Positions 1-6,332 of a stretch of 8,687 nt of DNA are shown here, in pieces (within the stretch, counting starts at the first letter, position 1; each line of letters starts with the position of its first letter). The translations under genes and the position numbers were made by a program. The notes beneath the pieces are model-generated. The model ran no database searches. It had not been told where the DNA came from and saw only the letters and a program-made list of their open reading frames with translations. Source of the stretch: an uncultured Clostridia bacterium (lineage in GTDB: Bacteria > Bacillota > Clostridia > Lachnospirales > CAG-274); assembly GCA_947589405.1 (NCBI GenBank), contig CANQBT010000094.1, positions 1 through 8,687 of the forward strand. The letters are read 5' to 3'.

Positions 1-84
1 ATACATTACTGCAAAGGCTATTACGGGAAGCCATTTTATTTTGCTTATTTCCCACAATATGAGATTTTTATATCTTTTTTCCAT
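1..84 (-). CDS. Partial membrane-associated protein, last visible gene of the ABC operon
   Basis: Only the first 28 codons are in the window; the gene continues past position 1. The start ATG (82-84 on the minus strand) follows a GGGAGGTG ribosome binding site that overlaps the stop codon of the upstream permease gene, so the two are translationally close and surely co-transcribed. The visible N-terminus begins MEKRYKNLILWEISKIK, a basic amphipathic stretch, followed by a hydrophobic run (WLPVIAFAVMY) that looks like the start of a first membrane span. By position in a GntR-ATPase-permease operon it is probably a second permease subunit. That is inference, because too little sequence is visible to name a family. 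Confidence 0.7.
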   Translation of the reverse strand, partial: MEKRYKNLILWEISKIKWLPVIAFAVMY

Positions 85-97
85 AAAATACACCTCC

Positions 98-1030
98 CTA
101 GTCAAATCGCCTTACAAAGTACTGTATTATCTTAAAGCCTGCAAGCCAGCTCAGTATAAATGTAATAATGACTACCGCTATACTTCTTACTTCAAGGTAA
201 TTTACAACGGCCTGCATTGAAAATGCAAACATTGTAGAGCCTATAATATATACGACAGGTCTGCACCACCTGAATAAAAACAGCTTTCCCATATTGCTGT
301 AATCGATTTTGAAATTTAAGATCGCTGCCAGTATAAAAAGCGGTATGCTCCATATTATAAAAAGTGTTTCCTCCGGATATATTTTTCCATAGAAGCATAT
401 AAAATCAAAAAATTTATCCATAATATCCAGAGTTATTCTGAATATAGCCAGTTCTTTTATGACATATGGCATAGACTCATAGCCTATGAATGAACCAAGC
501 GTGCCAAAAAATGCCGCAAAGGGTGCGCATATGGCAAGAAGGGGTATGCCTATTATTTGCTGACTTAAAAGACCTATGGAATAGAAAAACACCATTACCG
601 CAAAGGTCATATATGCCGTGTCACACATCTGCTTAAAGTAGTTTTCCCCTTCGGCAAAATAAGGTGAATACATTACCCAGCCTATGGCGCAAAGTACTGC
701 AAGAGTTACGCCTATGAATATAATAGATGAAACTGTTTTAAACAAAAAGTCGTTGCTATATTTCACAGGCAGCTGCTTTATGAAAACGCCTGTCTTTTTA
801 TTTACATTTTTATAGTGGAGAAATGTATTCAAGCCCATAACCACAAATATTATTATAAATATGGTGCCTGCCCATTGGCTCCACTCGGATAAGTAGGGTA
901 TCCATTCCTGCTGTCCGCCGTTTGCGTTTTCGCTCATTATATCCATAAAGTTCAGGAATATTGAGAAAAGAGAAGCTGCGCCCAGAAGTATAAGTGAATT
1001 TCTGATATAGTTTTTATAAAGCGAATTCAT
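98..1030 (-). CDS. ABC-2-like transporter permease subunit, 310 aa
   Basis: Integral membrane protein, probably the membrane partner of the ATPase encoded just upstream. About eight hydrophobic spans can be read, at roughly residues 11-29, 53-72, 98-121, 137-155, 159-183, 222-240, 258-278 and 283-303, joined by short loops rich in Lys, Asn and Asp. No signal peptide or extra soluble domain is seen. The reading frame is open further upstream to 1075, but that would overlap 41 bases of the ATPase gene. The ATG at 1028-1030 has AGGTGAT immediately before it and lies 4 bases after the ATPase stop, so I take it as the start. Substrate and direction of transport cannot be read from the sequence. 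Organisation as in ytrABCDEF-like operons suggests export or envelope-stress sensing, which is inference. Confidence 0.8.
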   Translation of the reverse strand: MNSLYKNYIRNSLILLGAASLFSIFLNFMDIMSENANGGQQEWIPYLSEWSQWAGTIFIIIFVVMGLNTFLHYKNVNKKTGVFIKQLPVKYSNDFLFKTVSSIIFIGVTLAVLCAIGWVMYSPYFAEGENYFKQMCDTAYMTFAVMVFFYSIGLLSQQIIGIPLLAICAPFAAFFGTLGSFIGYESMPYVIKELAIFRITLDIMDKFFDFICFYGKIYPEETLFIIWSIPLFILAAILNFKIDYSNMGKLFLFRWCRPVVYIIGSTMFAFSMQAVVNYLEVRSIAVVIITFILSWLAGFKIIQYFVRRFD

Positions 1031-1034
1031 AATA

Positions 1035-1904
1035 TCACCTCTGTTCCTTTGAGGAATATATAAATATCTCTTCAAGGCTCATGCCTATTTCCTCCAGTAT
1101 ATCTGCGCCTTTGGCATAAAGCTGTCTTTCCATATCCTGAGTATAATTGTCTGTGATTATGTGGTATATAGAGCCTATCTGCTCTACATTGAGTATGCCC
1201 TCTATGTCGGACAAGTCCACAGGAGATGAAAATACCGCTTGCAGCTTCTTGACCTTTGCCTTTATGCCCTCTACGCTGCTCTGATACTTTACCCTTCCGC
1301 CCTGAAGCATAGTAATATCATCGCAAAGCTTTTCAAGCTCTGAAAGATGATGTGAGGATATAAGTATTGTACACTCTCTTTCGGCGACCTCTTTTATGAG
1401 AATATCTGTCACCTGTTTTTTTGCCAAAGCGTCAAGACCGCTTGTAGGCTCGTCAAGTACAAGCACATCGGGTCTTATGGCAATGTTGAGCATAAGGGCA
1501 AGACGCATCTGCATACCCTTTGAAAGCTGATTTATCCTTCTGTCCACAGGCAGCTCGAATACAGTATTCAGCTCATTGAAGCACTCCTCGTCAAAGCTTT
1601 GGTATATGCCCTTGTAAAACTTTACCATATCCTTTACTCTGTAGGTAGGGAAATAGCTGTTGCTGTCTGCAACATAGCCTATCCTTGCCTTCACCTTAGG
1701 ATCGTCATATACATTCTCTCCGTCTATTAGCACAACGCCTTCGTTAGGCTTGTATACTCCCGTAACACAATGAATTATTGTAGTCTTGCCTACGCCGTTT
1801 TCACCTATTATGCCATGTATTGTGCCCTTAGGCACAGTTATCGAAACATTGTCTACAGCCTTAAAGCTGCCGTAACACTTTGTCAGATTTTTTATTTCTA
1901 TCAT
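1035..1904 (-). CDS. ABC transporter ATP-binding protein, YtrB-like, 289 aa
   Basis: Cytoplasmic ATPase powering the adjacent membrane protein. Walker A is GENGVGKT at 34-41, the signature loop is LSKGM at 127-131, Walker B with D-loop is VLVLDEPTSGLD at about 147-158, and the switch His is in SSHH at 183-186. The usual Q-loop Gln is replaced: the sequence reads IGYVADSN at 75-82, with Asp80 at the expected place, a variation I believe also occurs in YtrB-like subfamilies. Residues after about 215 form a C-terminal extension typical of drug- or bacitracin-type exporters. The start ATG overlaps the end region of the repressor gene (3-base gap) and uses the GGAGG at the repressor's last codons. 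The ATPase itself appears intact. Confidence 0.93.
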   Translation of the reverse strand: MIEIKNLTKCYGSFKAVDNVSITVPKGTIHGIIGENGVGKTTIIHCVTGVYKPNEGVVLIDGENVYDDPKVKARIGYVADSNSYFPTYRVKDMVKFYKGIYQSFDEECFNELNTVFELPVDRRINQLSKGMQMRLALMLNIAIRPDVLVLDEPTSGLDALAKKQVTDILIKEVAERECTILISSHHLSELEKLCDDITMLQGGRVKYQSSVEGIKAKVKKLQAVFSSPVDLSDIEGILNVEQIGSIYHIITDNYTQDMERQLYAKGADILEEIGMSLEEIFIYSSKEQR

Positions 1905-1907
1905 ATA

Positions 1908-2276
1908 TTATCCCTCCTGTTCCTCCAATATCTTACATATACCCTTTATTATATCCTCCTTGTCCGTACCCGAAAGCATAAGCTGAGTCAGTATAGGGCG
2001 TATACTCTCCATTGCCTTGCTGAAATCTGCGTCAATTTCCGTACAGTCGGATATAAATGTGCCTTTTCCCTTTTCGGTAACTATTATGCCCTGCTTTTCA
2101 AGCTCCGCATAGGATTTTGCAGCAGTATTGGGATTTATATTGAGCATGGACGCCAGCTTGCGCACAGAGGGAAGAGGATCCCCCTTCTTTAAATATCCCT
2201 TTAATACGCTCTCCTTTATACTGTTGCATATCTGCTCGTAAATAGGAATGTCTGAGCGCAGTTCAATATTAAACAT
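1908..2276 (-). CDS. GntR-family transcriptional repressor, YtrA subfamily, 122 aa
   Basis: DNA-binding regulator, first gene of its operon. Residues 8-75 form the GntR winged helix: PIYEQI, then the helix-turn-helix with LPSVRKLASML at 35-45 and NPNTAAKSYAELEKQGI at 48-64, and a wing ending KGKGTFI. The remaining roughly 45 residues are a short helical tail, as in YtrA-type members that lack a large ligand domain. A GTG at 2285 would add three residues, but that codon lies inside the AGGTG ribosome binding site. With this site the ATG at 2276 has a 6-base spacer, so I chose it. The promoter in front carries an inverted repeat over its -10 box, which points to autorepression of the whole repressor-transporter operon. 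The inducer is unknown; for related regulators it is often a cell-wall-active compound (family knowledge). Confidence 0.92.
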   Translation of the reverse strand: MFNIELRSDIPIYEQICNSIKESVLKGYLKKGDPLPSVRKLASMLNINPNTAAKSYAELEKQGIIVTEKGKGTFISDCTEIDADFSKAMESIRPILTQLMLSGTDKEDIIKGICKILEEQEG

Positions 2277-2302
2277 TGTTATCACCTGCCTTCGTGTTTA
2301 AC

Positions 2303-2323
2303 TGTACTATGTATTATAGTACA
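2303..2323. promoter_or_regulatory. Inverted-repeat operator, probable GntR/YtrA binding site
   Basis: Perfect 8-bp arms TGTACTAT (2303-2310) and ATAGTACA (2316-2323) are separated by 5 bp. The repeat covers the -10 hexamer of the leftward promoter and the predicted start site, the position expected for a steric repressor. It lies 27 bp upstream of the GntR gene start. Assignment to that regulator is inference from position and symmetry. Confidence 0.8.
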
Positions 2324-2341
2324 CATTACAAAACTTGTCAA
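2313..2341 (-). promoter_or_regulatory. Consensus promoter of the GntR-ABC operon
   Basis: On the minus strand TTGACA (2341-2336), a 17-bp spacer and TATAAT (2318-2313) match the sigma-A consensus in all twelve positions. The predicted start is near 2306, about 30 nt before the GntR ATG. A promoter this strong fits a repressed operon with the operator on the -10 box. Confidence 0.88.
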
Positions 2342-2360
2342 TAGGTATTTAATTAAAAGT

Positions 2361-2389
2361 TTGCTTAATTTCCAATTATGAGTTATACT
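2361..2389 (+). promoter_or_regulatory. Probable ligA-pfk promoter
   Basis: TTGCTT (2361-2366), a 17-bp spacer and TATACT (2384-2389). The -35 is poor (3 of 6) and the -10 good (5 of 6). The predicted start near 2396 falls within or next to the ligA ribosome binding site, giving an unusually short leader of about 14 nt. The box lies only 19 bp from the -35 of the divergent promoter, across an A/T-rich stretch. Confidence 0.55.
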
Positions 2390-2409
2390 AATGGAAAGGA
2401 GATAATGAC

Positions 2410-4353
2410 ATGGAAAGAATGAGAGAATTAATAAACATACTTAACAAAGCATCAGAAGCCTATTATCAGAAGGATTCTGAGATAATGAGCGACTTCCAAT
2501 ATGACAAGCTTTACGATGAGCTTACAGAGCTGGAGAATAAAACAGGCATAGTGCTTTCTGACAGTCCCACTCAAAAGGTAGGACATCAGATATTGAGCGC
2601 CCTTAATAAGGTAAGGCATGAAAGTCGTATGCTTTCTCTTGACAAGACAAAGGACGTCCTACAGCTTAAGGAATTTGCAGGAGATAACCAATGTATACTT
2701 TCATATAAAATGGACGGTCTTACGGTCGTTCTTACTTATAAAGACGGCAAGCTGTCTCAGGCGGTAACAAGAGGCAACGGAGAAATCGGCGAAGATATAA
2801 CCCATAATGCCGTATTTTTCCGCAATATACCTGTTAAGATGGGCTTTAAAGGCGAAACTGTCATAAGAGGAGAAGCTGTCATTTCATTTGAGGACTTCGG
2901 CAAAATAAATGAAGAGCTTGAAGCAGAGGAAAAATACAAAAACCCAAGAAATTTATGCAGCGGCACCGTAAGACAGCTCAATTCGGAAATAGCCGCCAAA
3001 AGAAATGTAAACTTCATAGCCTTTTCACTTGTAAAGGCTGAGGGCAAGGAATTTGGCGACAGCAAATCCGAAAGACTGGACTGGCTTGAAAGCATAGGCT
3101 TTACAGCTGTGGAAAGAAGGCTTGTTACAGCTGAGAACATTGAAGGAGCCGTAAAATATTTTGAAGAAAAGATACCTGAAAACAGCTATGCTACAGACGG
3201 TCTTGTGCTTACCTACGACAGCATTGAATACAGCGAAAGTCTTGGCACCACCGCCAAATTTCCCAGAGATTCCATTGCCTTCAAGTGGGCTGATGAGCTT
3301 GCGGAAACAAAGCTTTTGTATATAGACTGGAACACGTCAAGGACGGGACTTATAAATCCCATAGCAGTTTTTGAACCTGTGGAGCTGGAGGGCACTACAG
3401 TAAACAGAGCATCTCTCCACAATCTGAGTATTGTTGAAAATATGAAGCTTGGCATAGGCGATACAATAAAGGTATACAAAGCCAATATGATAATACCTCA
3501 GGTAGCGGAAAACATAACGCAAAGCGGCACAATACAGATACCAAAATTATGTCCTGTATGCCATGAGGAAACGGAAATAATAAGTATGCGTGACGGAAAA
3601 GCCCTTAAATGTCCCAATCCCAACTGTAAGGCTCAGAGGGTGGCGTTTCTTGAACACTTTGTATCGAGAGATGCTATGAATATAGAAGGACTTTCCGAAG
3701 CGACTATCGAAAAGTTTATTGAAAAAGGCTTTATAGACAACTATACGGATCTTTTCCGACTTGAAAAGCACAGAGATGAGATAATAGGAATGGAGGGCTT
3801 TGGCGAGAGATCCTATAACAATCTTATTTCTGCCATAGAAAAAAGCAAAAATGTACACATTGCAAACTTCATATATGCTCTTGGCATAAATAATGTAGGA
3901 CTTAGCAATGCAAAGCTTTTATGCAAAAAATACGGCTATGATATGGATAATATAAGAAATGCGGTATTTGAGGAATTAATTGATATAGACGGCTTTGGAG
4001 AAGTCATTGCCAATTCCGTGACCAAATATTTCAGCCATAAAAGCAATACAGAGCTGATCGACGATGCCTTGAAATATATCACATTCATAGCTGAGGAGGA
4101 TAATGACAGCAGCAATATACTTGAAGGCAAGACATTTGTAATAACAGGAGATGTCCATATTTACAAAAACAGAAAGGAGCTTCAGGCGCATATAGAAAAG
4201 CTTGGCGGCAAAGCCTCCTCAAGCGTAAGCTCCAAAACGAACTATCTTATAAACAACAATGTAAATTCAGCCTCCTCCAAGAACAAAAAGGCCAAAGAGC
4301 TTGGAGTGCCTATAATAAGCGAAGAGGAATTTATAAAACTTACAGAAGTATAA
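2410..4353 (+). CDS. ligA: NAD-dependent DNA ligase, 647 aa
   Basis: Seals nicks in replication and repair using NAD+. All domains are present in order: NMN-binding Ia (about 1-60, with YYQKD and DFQYDKLYDEL), nucleotidyltransferase (about 61-300), OB fold (about 301-375, with RTG at 311-313), four-Cys zinc finger (C381, C384, C401, C406), helix-hairpin-helix region (about 410-555) and BRCT (571-647). The adenylated Lys is K100 in KMDG, RGE is at 153-155 and motif V is FKW at 291-293. Differences from the E. coli type: motif IV reads DGLVLT (263-268), with Thr268 where E. coli has the functionally important Lys290; TRGNG replaces TRGDG; NPRNLCSG replaces NPRNAAAG. The length is near the family norm (E. 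coli 671). The start ATG follows AAAGGAGATA. The gene is 21 bp upstream of pfk, so the two are probably co-transcribed. I believe similar variants occur in other Clostridia, from memory only. Confidence 0.95.
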   Translation: MERMRELINILNKASEAYYQKDSEIMSDFQYDKLYDELTELENKTGIVLSDSPTQKVGHQILSALNKVRHESRMLSLDKTKDVLQLKEFAGDNQCILSYKMDGLTVVLTYKDGKLSQAVTRGNGEIGEDITHNAVFFRNIPVKMGFKGETVIRGEAVISFEDFGKINEELEAEEKYKNPRNLCSGTVRQLNSEIAAKRNVNFIAFSLVKAEGKEFGDSKSERLDWLESIGFTAVERRLVTAENIEGAVKYFEEKIPENSYATDGLVLTYDSIEYSESLGTTAKFPRDSIAFKWADELAETKLLYIDWNTSRTGLINPIAVFEPVELEGTTVNRASLHNLSIVENMKLGIGDTIKVYKANMIIPQVAENITQSGTIQIPKLCPVCHEETEIISMRDGKALKCPNPNCKAQRVAFLEHFVSRDAMNIEGLSEATIEKFIEKGFIDNYTDLFRLEKHRDEIIGMEGFGERSYNNLISAIEKSKNVHIANFIYALGINNVGLSNAKLLCKKYGYDMDNIRNAVFEELIDIDGFGEVIANSVTKYFSHKSNTELIDDALKYITFIAEEDNDSSNILEGKTFVITGDVHIYKNRKELQAHIEKLGGKASSSVSSKTNYLINNNVNSASSKNKKAKELGVPIISEEEFIKLTEV

Positions 4354-4374
4354 AATATATAAGGAGATGACGAA

Positions 4375-5448
4375 ATGAAAATCGGAATGTTGACAAGCGG
4401 CGGCGACTGTCAGGGACTTAACGCTACAATGAGAGGTGTTGCAAAGGCTCTCTACAACAAGCTGGGAAGGAATATAGAGATATACGGTATCCTGGACGGC
4501 TACAAGGGACTTATAGACGGCAACTTCAAAAAACTCAGAAGCAGAGATTTTTCAGGCATACTTACACGTGGAGGAACAATACTTGGAACCTCCAGAAAGC
4601 CATTTAAAAAAATGACCGTAATAGAAGAGGACGGTATAGACAAAGTAAAGGCTATGAAGGAAAACTACAAAAAAATGGAGCTTGACTGCCTTGTTATATT
4701 AGGGGGAAACGGTACTCACAAAACAGCCAACCTTCTGAGTCAGGAGGGGCTTAACATAGTTACTCTTCCCAAAACAATAGATAACGACCTTTGGGGTACG
4801 GATATTACATTCGGCTTCAATTCCGCCCTTGACGTGGCTACAGACGTAATAGACAGAATACATACCACAGCTACATCTCATGGCAGGATATTCGTAATAG
4901 AGATAATGGGACACAAGGCAGGCTGGCTCACTCTTTATTCGGGAGTTGCAGGCGGTGCAGACATTATACTTCTGCCTGAGATACCCTATGATATTAAAAA
5001 GATAACCGAAGAAATAGATTCCCGTACAAAAGAAGGCAAGGGCTTTTCTATAATAGCCGTTGCCGAAGGTGCTGTATCGGTCGAAGAAAGCAAAATGACT
5101 AAGAAGGAATTTAAGGCTCACAGAGCGGTTATGCCCCAGCCCTCCATTGCCTACAGAGTCGCAGACGAAATTGCCTCCGCTACCAATCACGAGGTAAGAG
5201 TTGTGGTACCCGGTCACATACAGAGAGGCGGTGCGCCCAATGCCTATGACAGAGTACTCAGCACAAGATTCGGCGCAGGTGCAGCAGAGCTTATACTTAA
5301 CAAGCAATACGGAAATATGGCAGGTATGCAGAACGGACGTGTCGTACCTGTTCCTCTGGAGGAGGTGGCAGGCAAGCTTAAAAACGTGCCCGCTGACGAT
5401 GAGGTGATACTTACCGCAAGAAATATAGGCATATCCTTTGGCGATTGA
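4375..5448 (+). CDS. 6-phosphofructokinase, mixed-substrate type, 357 aa
   Basis: Phosphorylates fructose 6-phosphate to fructose 1,6-bisphosphate in glycolysis (cytoplasm). TSGGDCQGLNA is at 7-17, R74 matches the donor-binding Arg72 of E. coli PfkA, TIDND (134-138) supplies the catalytic Asp136, and GHIQRGG (280-286) plus AYDRVLSTRFG form the sugar-phosphate side. The donor-specificity positions are mixed: GGNGT (110-114) has Gly113 where ATP enzymes have Gly104, while PKTIDND has Lys133 where PPi enzymes have Lys124. Asn112 replaces the Asp of GGDG, and MGH (178-180) has His where E. coli has Arg171. The donor (ATP or PPi) therefore cannot be decided from sequence. At 357 residues it is longer than PfkA (320). 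The start has AAGGAG 8 bases upstream. No terminator is seen after it. Confidence 0.92.
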   Translation: MKIGMLTSGGDCQGLNATMRGVAKALYNKLGRNIEIYGILDGYKGLIDGNFKKLRSRDFSGILTRGGTILGTSRKPFKKMTVIEEDGIDKVKAMKENYKKMELDCLVILGGNGTHKTANLLSQEGLNIVTLPKTIDNDLWGTDITFGFNSALDVATDVIDRIHTTATSHGRIFVIEIMGHKAGWLTLYSGVAGGADIILLPEIPYDIKKITEEIDSRTKEGKGFSIIAVAEGAVSVEESKMTKKEFKAHRAVMPQPSIAYRVADEIASATNHEVRVVVPGHIQRGGAPNAYDRVLSTRFGAGAAELILNKQYGNMAGMQNGRVVPVPLEEVAGKLKNVPADDEVILTARNIGISFGD

Positions 5449-5456
5449 AATAATTG

Positions 5457-5485
5457 TTGAAAAAAGGCACGGCATATGTTATTAT
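5457..5485 (+). promoter_or_regulatory. Promoter of the metalloregulator-thioredoxin unit
   Basis: TTGAAA (5457-5462), a 17-bp spacer and TATTAT (5480-5485), each five of six consensus bases. The predicted start near 5492 sits at the beginning of the TAAGGAGGC ribosome binding site, so the leader is only about 15 nt. Because no terminator follows pfk, read-through from ligA-pfk is also possible. Confidence 0.6.
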
Positions 5486-5506
5486 TAAATTTAAGGAGGC
5501 GTTTTT

Positions 5507-5872
5507 ATGGCGATTCAGGAATCAGGCGAGAACTATCTCGAAACCATATTGATATTAAAAGAGAGAAACGGCTATGTCCGTGCCATAGATGTGGCTCATG
5601 AGCTTGGTTTTTCAAAGCCCAGCGTAAGCCGTGCCATGTCCGTTCTCAAAAAGGAAGGCCATATTGAGACAGACGTACTCAATCAGATACTCCTTACCGA
5701 AAGCGGAAGAAAAATTGCCGAAACAATATATGAAAGGCATCAGGTCCTTTCCAAATTCCTTATTTCGCTGGGCGTTGACGAAAAGACAGCCGTAGCCGAC
5801 GCCTGTCGTATAGAGCACGTTATAAGCCCAAAATCCTTTGACAAAATAAAGGAAAATTTCTTTAAAGAATAA
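5507..5872 (+). CDS. DtxR/MntR-family metal-dependent regulator, 121 aa
   Basis: Metal-sensing DNA-binding protein. The winged helix occupies about residues 1-65 (SKPSVSRAMSVLKKEGHI is the recognition region) and the metal/dimer domain about 66-121. There is no C-terminal SH3-like domain, so the size is closer to MntR (142 aa) than to DtxR (226 aa). Aligned by eye, the ligand positions are Asn9 (Asp8 in B. subtilis MntR, Met10 in DtxR), Glu12, His78, Cys100, Glu103 and His104. The CRIEH pattern matches DtxR Cys102-Glu105-His106, whereas MntR has Glu at the first position. This suggests an iron-type or otherwise altered site. Ribosome binding site AAGGAGG lies 8 bases before the ATG. No DtxR-like operator was found nearby and no metal transporter gene is in the window, so its targets are unknown. 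Confidence 0.9.
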   Translation: MAIQESGENYLETILILKERNGYVRAIDVAHELGFSKPSVSRAMSVLKKEGHIETDVLNQILLTESGRKIAETIYERHQVLSKFLISLGVDEKTAVADACRIEHVISPKSFDKIKENFFKE

Positions 5873-5915
5873 AATTTATACAATATGAAATACTAATGAA
5901 GAGAGAGGTGTTTTG

Positions 5916-6221
5916 ATGAGCGTTGTGACCCTGAACAAGGATAATTTTGATAAAGAAGTACTGCAATGCAGCAAGCCTGTGCTTGTAGACTTCTGGGCTG
6001 CATGGTGCGGTCCCTGCCAGATGCTTTCTCCCGTAGTGGATAAAATTGCAGAGGAGACCACCGCCATTAAGGTAGGCAAAATAAATATTGACGAACAGCC
6101 TGAGCTGGCAAGCCAATTCGGCGTTATGTCCATACCTACTCTTATGGTATTCAGAGACGGAAAGCTCAGCAAAAAAAGCGTTGGCGTGATCTCAAGAGAA
6201 GAAATATTGAACCTCATATAA
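5916..6221 (+). CDS. trxA: Thioredoxin, 101 aa
   Basis: Small cytoplasmic disulfide reductase. The active site WCGPC is at 30-34 after DFWAA, the cis-proline loop is SIPTL (Pro74), and KINIDEQPELASQFGVMSIPT matches the classical fold. The length of 101 is near E. coli TrxA (108). Cys18 is an extra cysteine outside the active site. A TTG at 5913 would add one residue, but the ATG at 5916 has the better spacing from GAGAGGTG (5903-5910), so I chose it. It lies 43 bases after the metalloregulator gene with no terminator between, so they are probably one transcript. That pairing hints at joint control of metal and redox balance, which is inference. A hairpin terminator follows. Confidence 0.94.
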   Translation: MSVVTLNKDNFDKEVLQCSKPVLVDFWAAWCGPCQMLSPVVDKIAEETTAIKVGKINIDEQPELASQFGVMSIPTLMVFRDGKLSKKSVGVISREEILNLI

Positions 6222-6254
6222 TAAAAGCAGCTGTAAGGGCTGCTTTTATTATAT
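6216..6254 (+). terminator. Hairpin terminator after thioredoxin
   Basis: A perfect 16-bp stem (6216-6231 with 6239-6254) around the 7-base loop TGTAAGG. The GC-rich core is AGCAGC/GCTGCT, followed by TTTTATTATAT. The left arm includes the thioredoxin stop codon. The T-rich tail is part of the stem, so termination may work in both directions. Confidence 0.85.
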
Positions 6255-6270
6255 TCATATACGATTTATG

Positions 6271-6299
6271 TTGAAGCCCGTTTAAAAATATGGTATACT
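6271..6299 (+). promoter_or_regulatory. Extended -10 promoter of the aldolase-family gene
   Basis: TTGAAG (6271-6276), a 17-bp spacer and TATACT (6294-6299) preceded by TGG, an extended -10. The predicted start near 6306 lies just upstream of the AAGGAGG at 6315-6321. With terminators on both sides, this makes the following gene a single-gene unit. Confidence 0.75.
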
Positions 6300-6314
6300 T
6301 ATAAAAATTAATAC

Positions 6315-6332
6315 AAGGAGGAATATAAATTG
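6315..6332 (+). promoter_or_regulatory. Strong ribosome binding site deciding a TTG start
   Basis: AAGGAGG (6315-6321) is 8 bases from TTG (6330-6332) and 29 bases from the next in-frame ATG (6351). Only the TTG is at a working distance, which supports the unusual start codon. Confidence 0.72.

Noticed and set aside
1031..1075. Longer permease start at 1075
   Set aside because: It would overlap the ATPase gene by 41 bases, while the ATG at 1030 has AGGTGAT just upstream and fits the operon spacing.
1770..2192. 140-codon open frame on the plus strand
   Set aside because: Antisense to the ABC ATPase and GntR genes, both of which are well supported by motifs and ribosome binding sites.
4699..5475. 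258-codon open frame on the minus strand
   Set aside because: It lies antisense to the clear phosphofructokinase gene, its translation is rich in Cys, Tyr and Ser like a shadow frame, and it has no recognisable domain.
5449..5506. DtxR-box-like operator or terminator after phosphofructokinase
   Set aside because: No inverted repeat of useful length and no hairpin followed by T residues was found.
5838..5866. TTGACA with TTTAAA as a separate thioredoxin promoter inside the regulator gene
   Set aside because: The -35 is perfect and the spacer is 17 bp, but the -10 matches only four of six bases and it lies in coding sequence; not strong enough to list.
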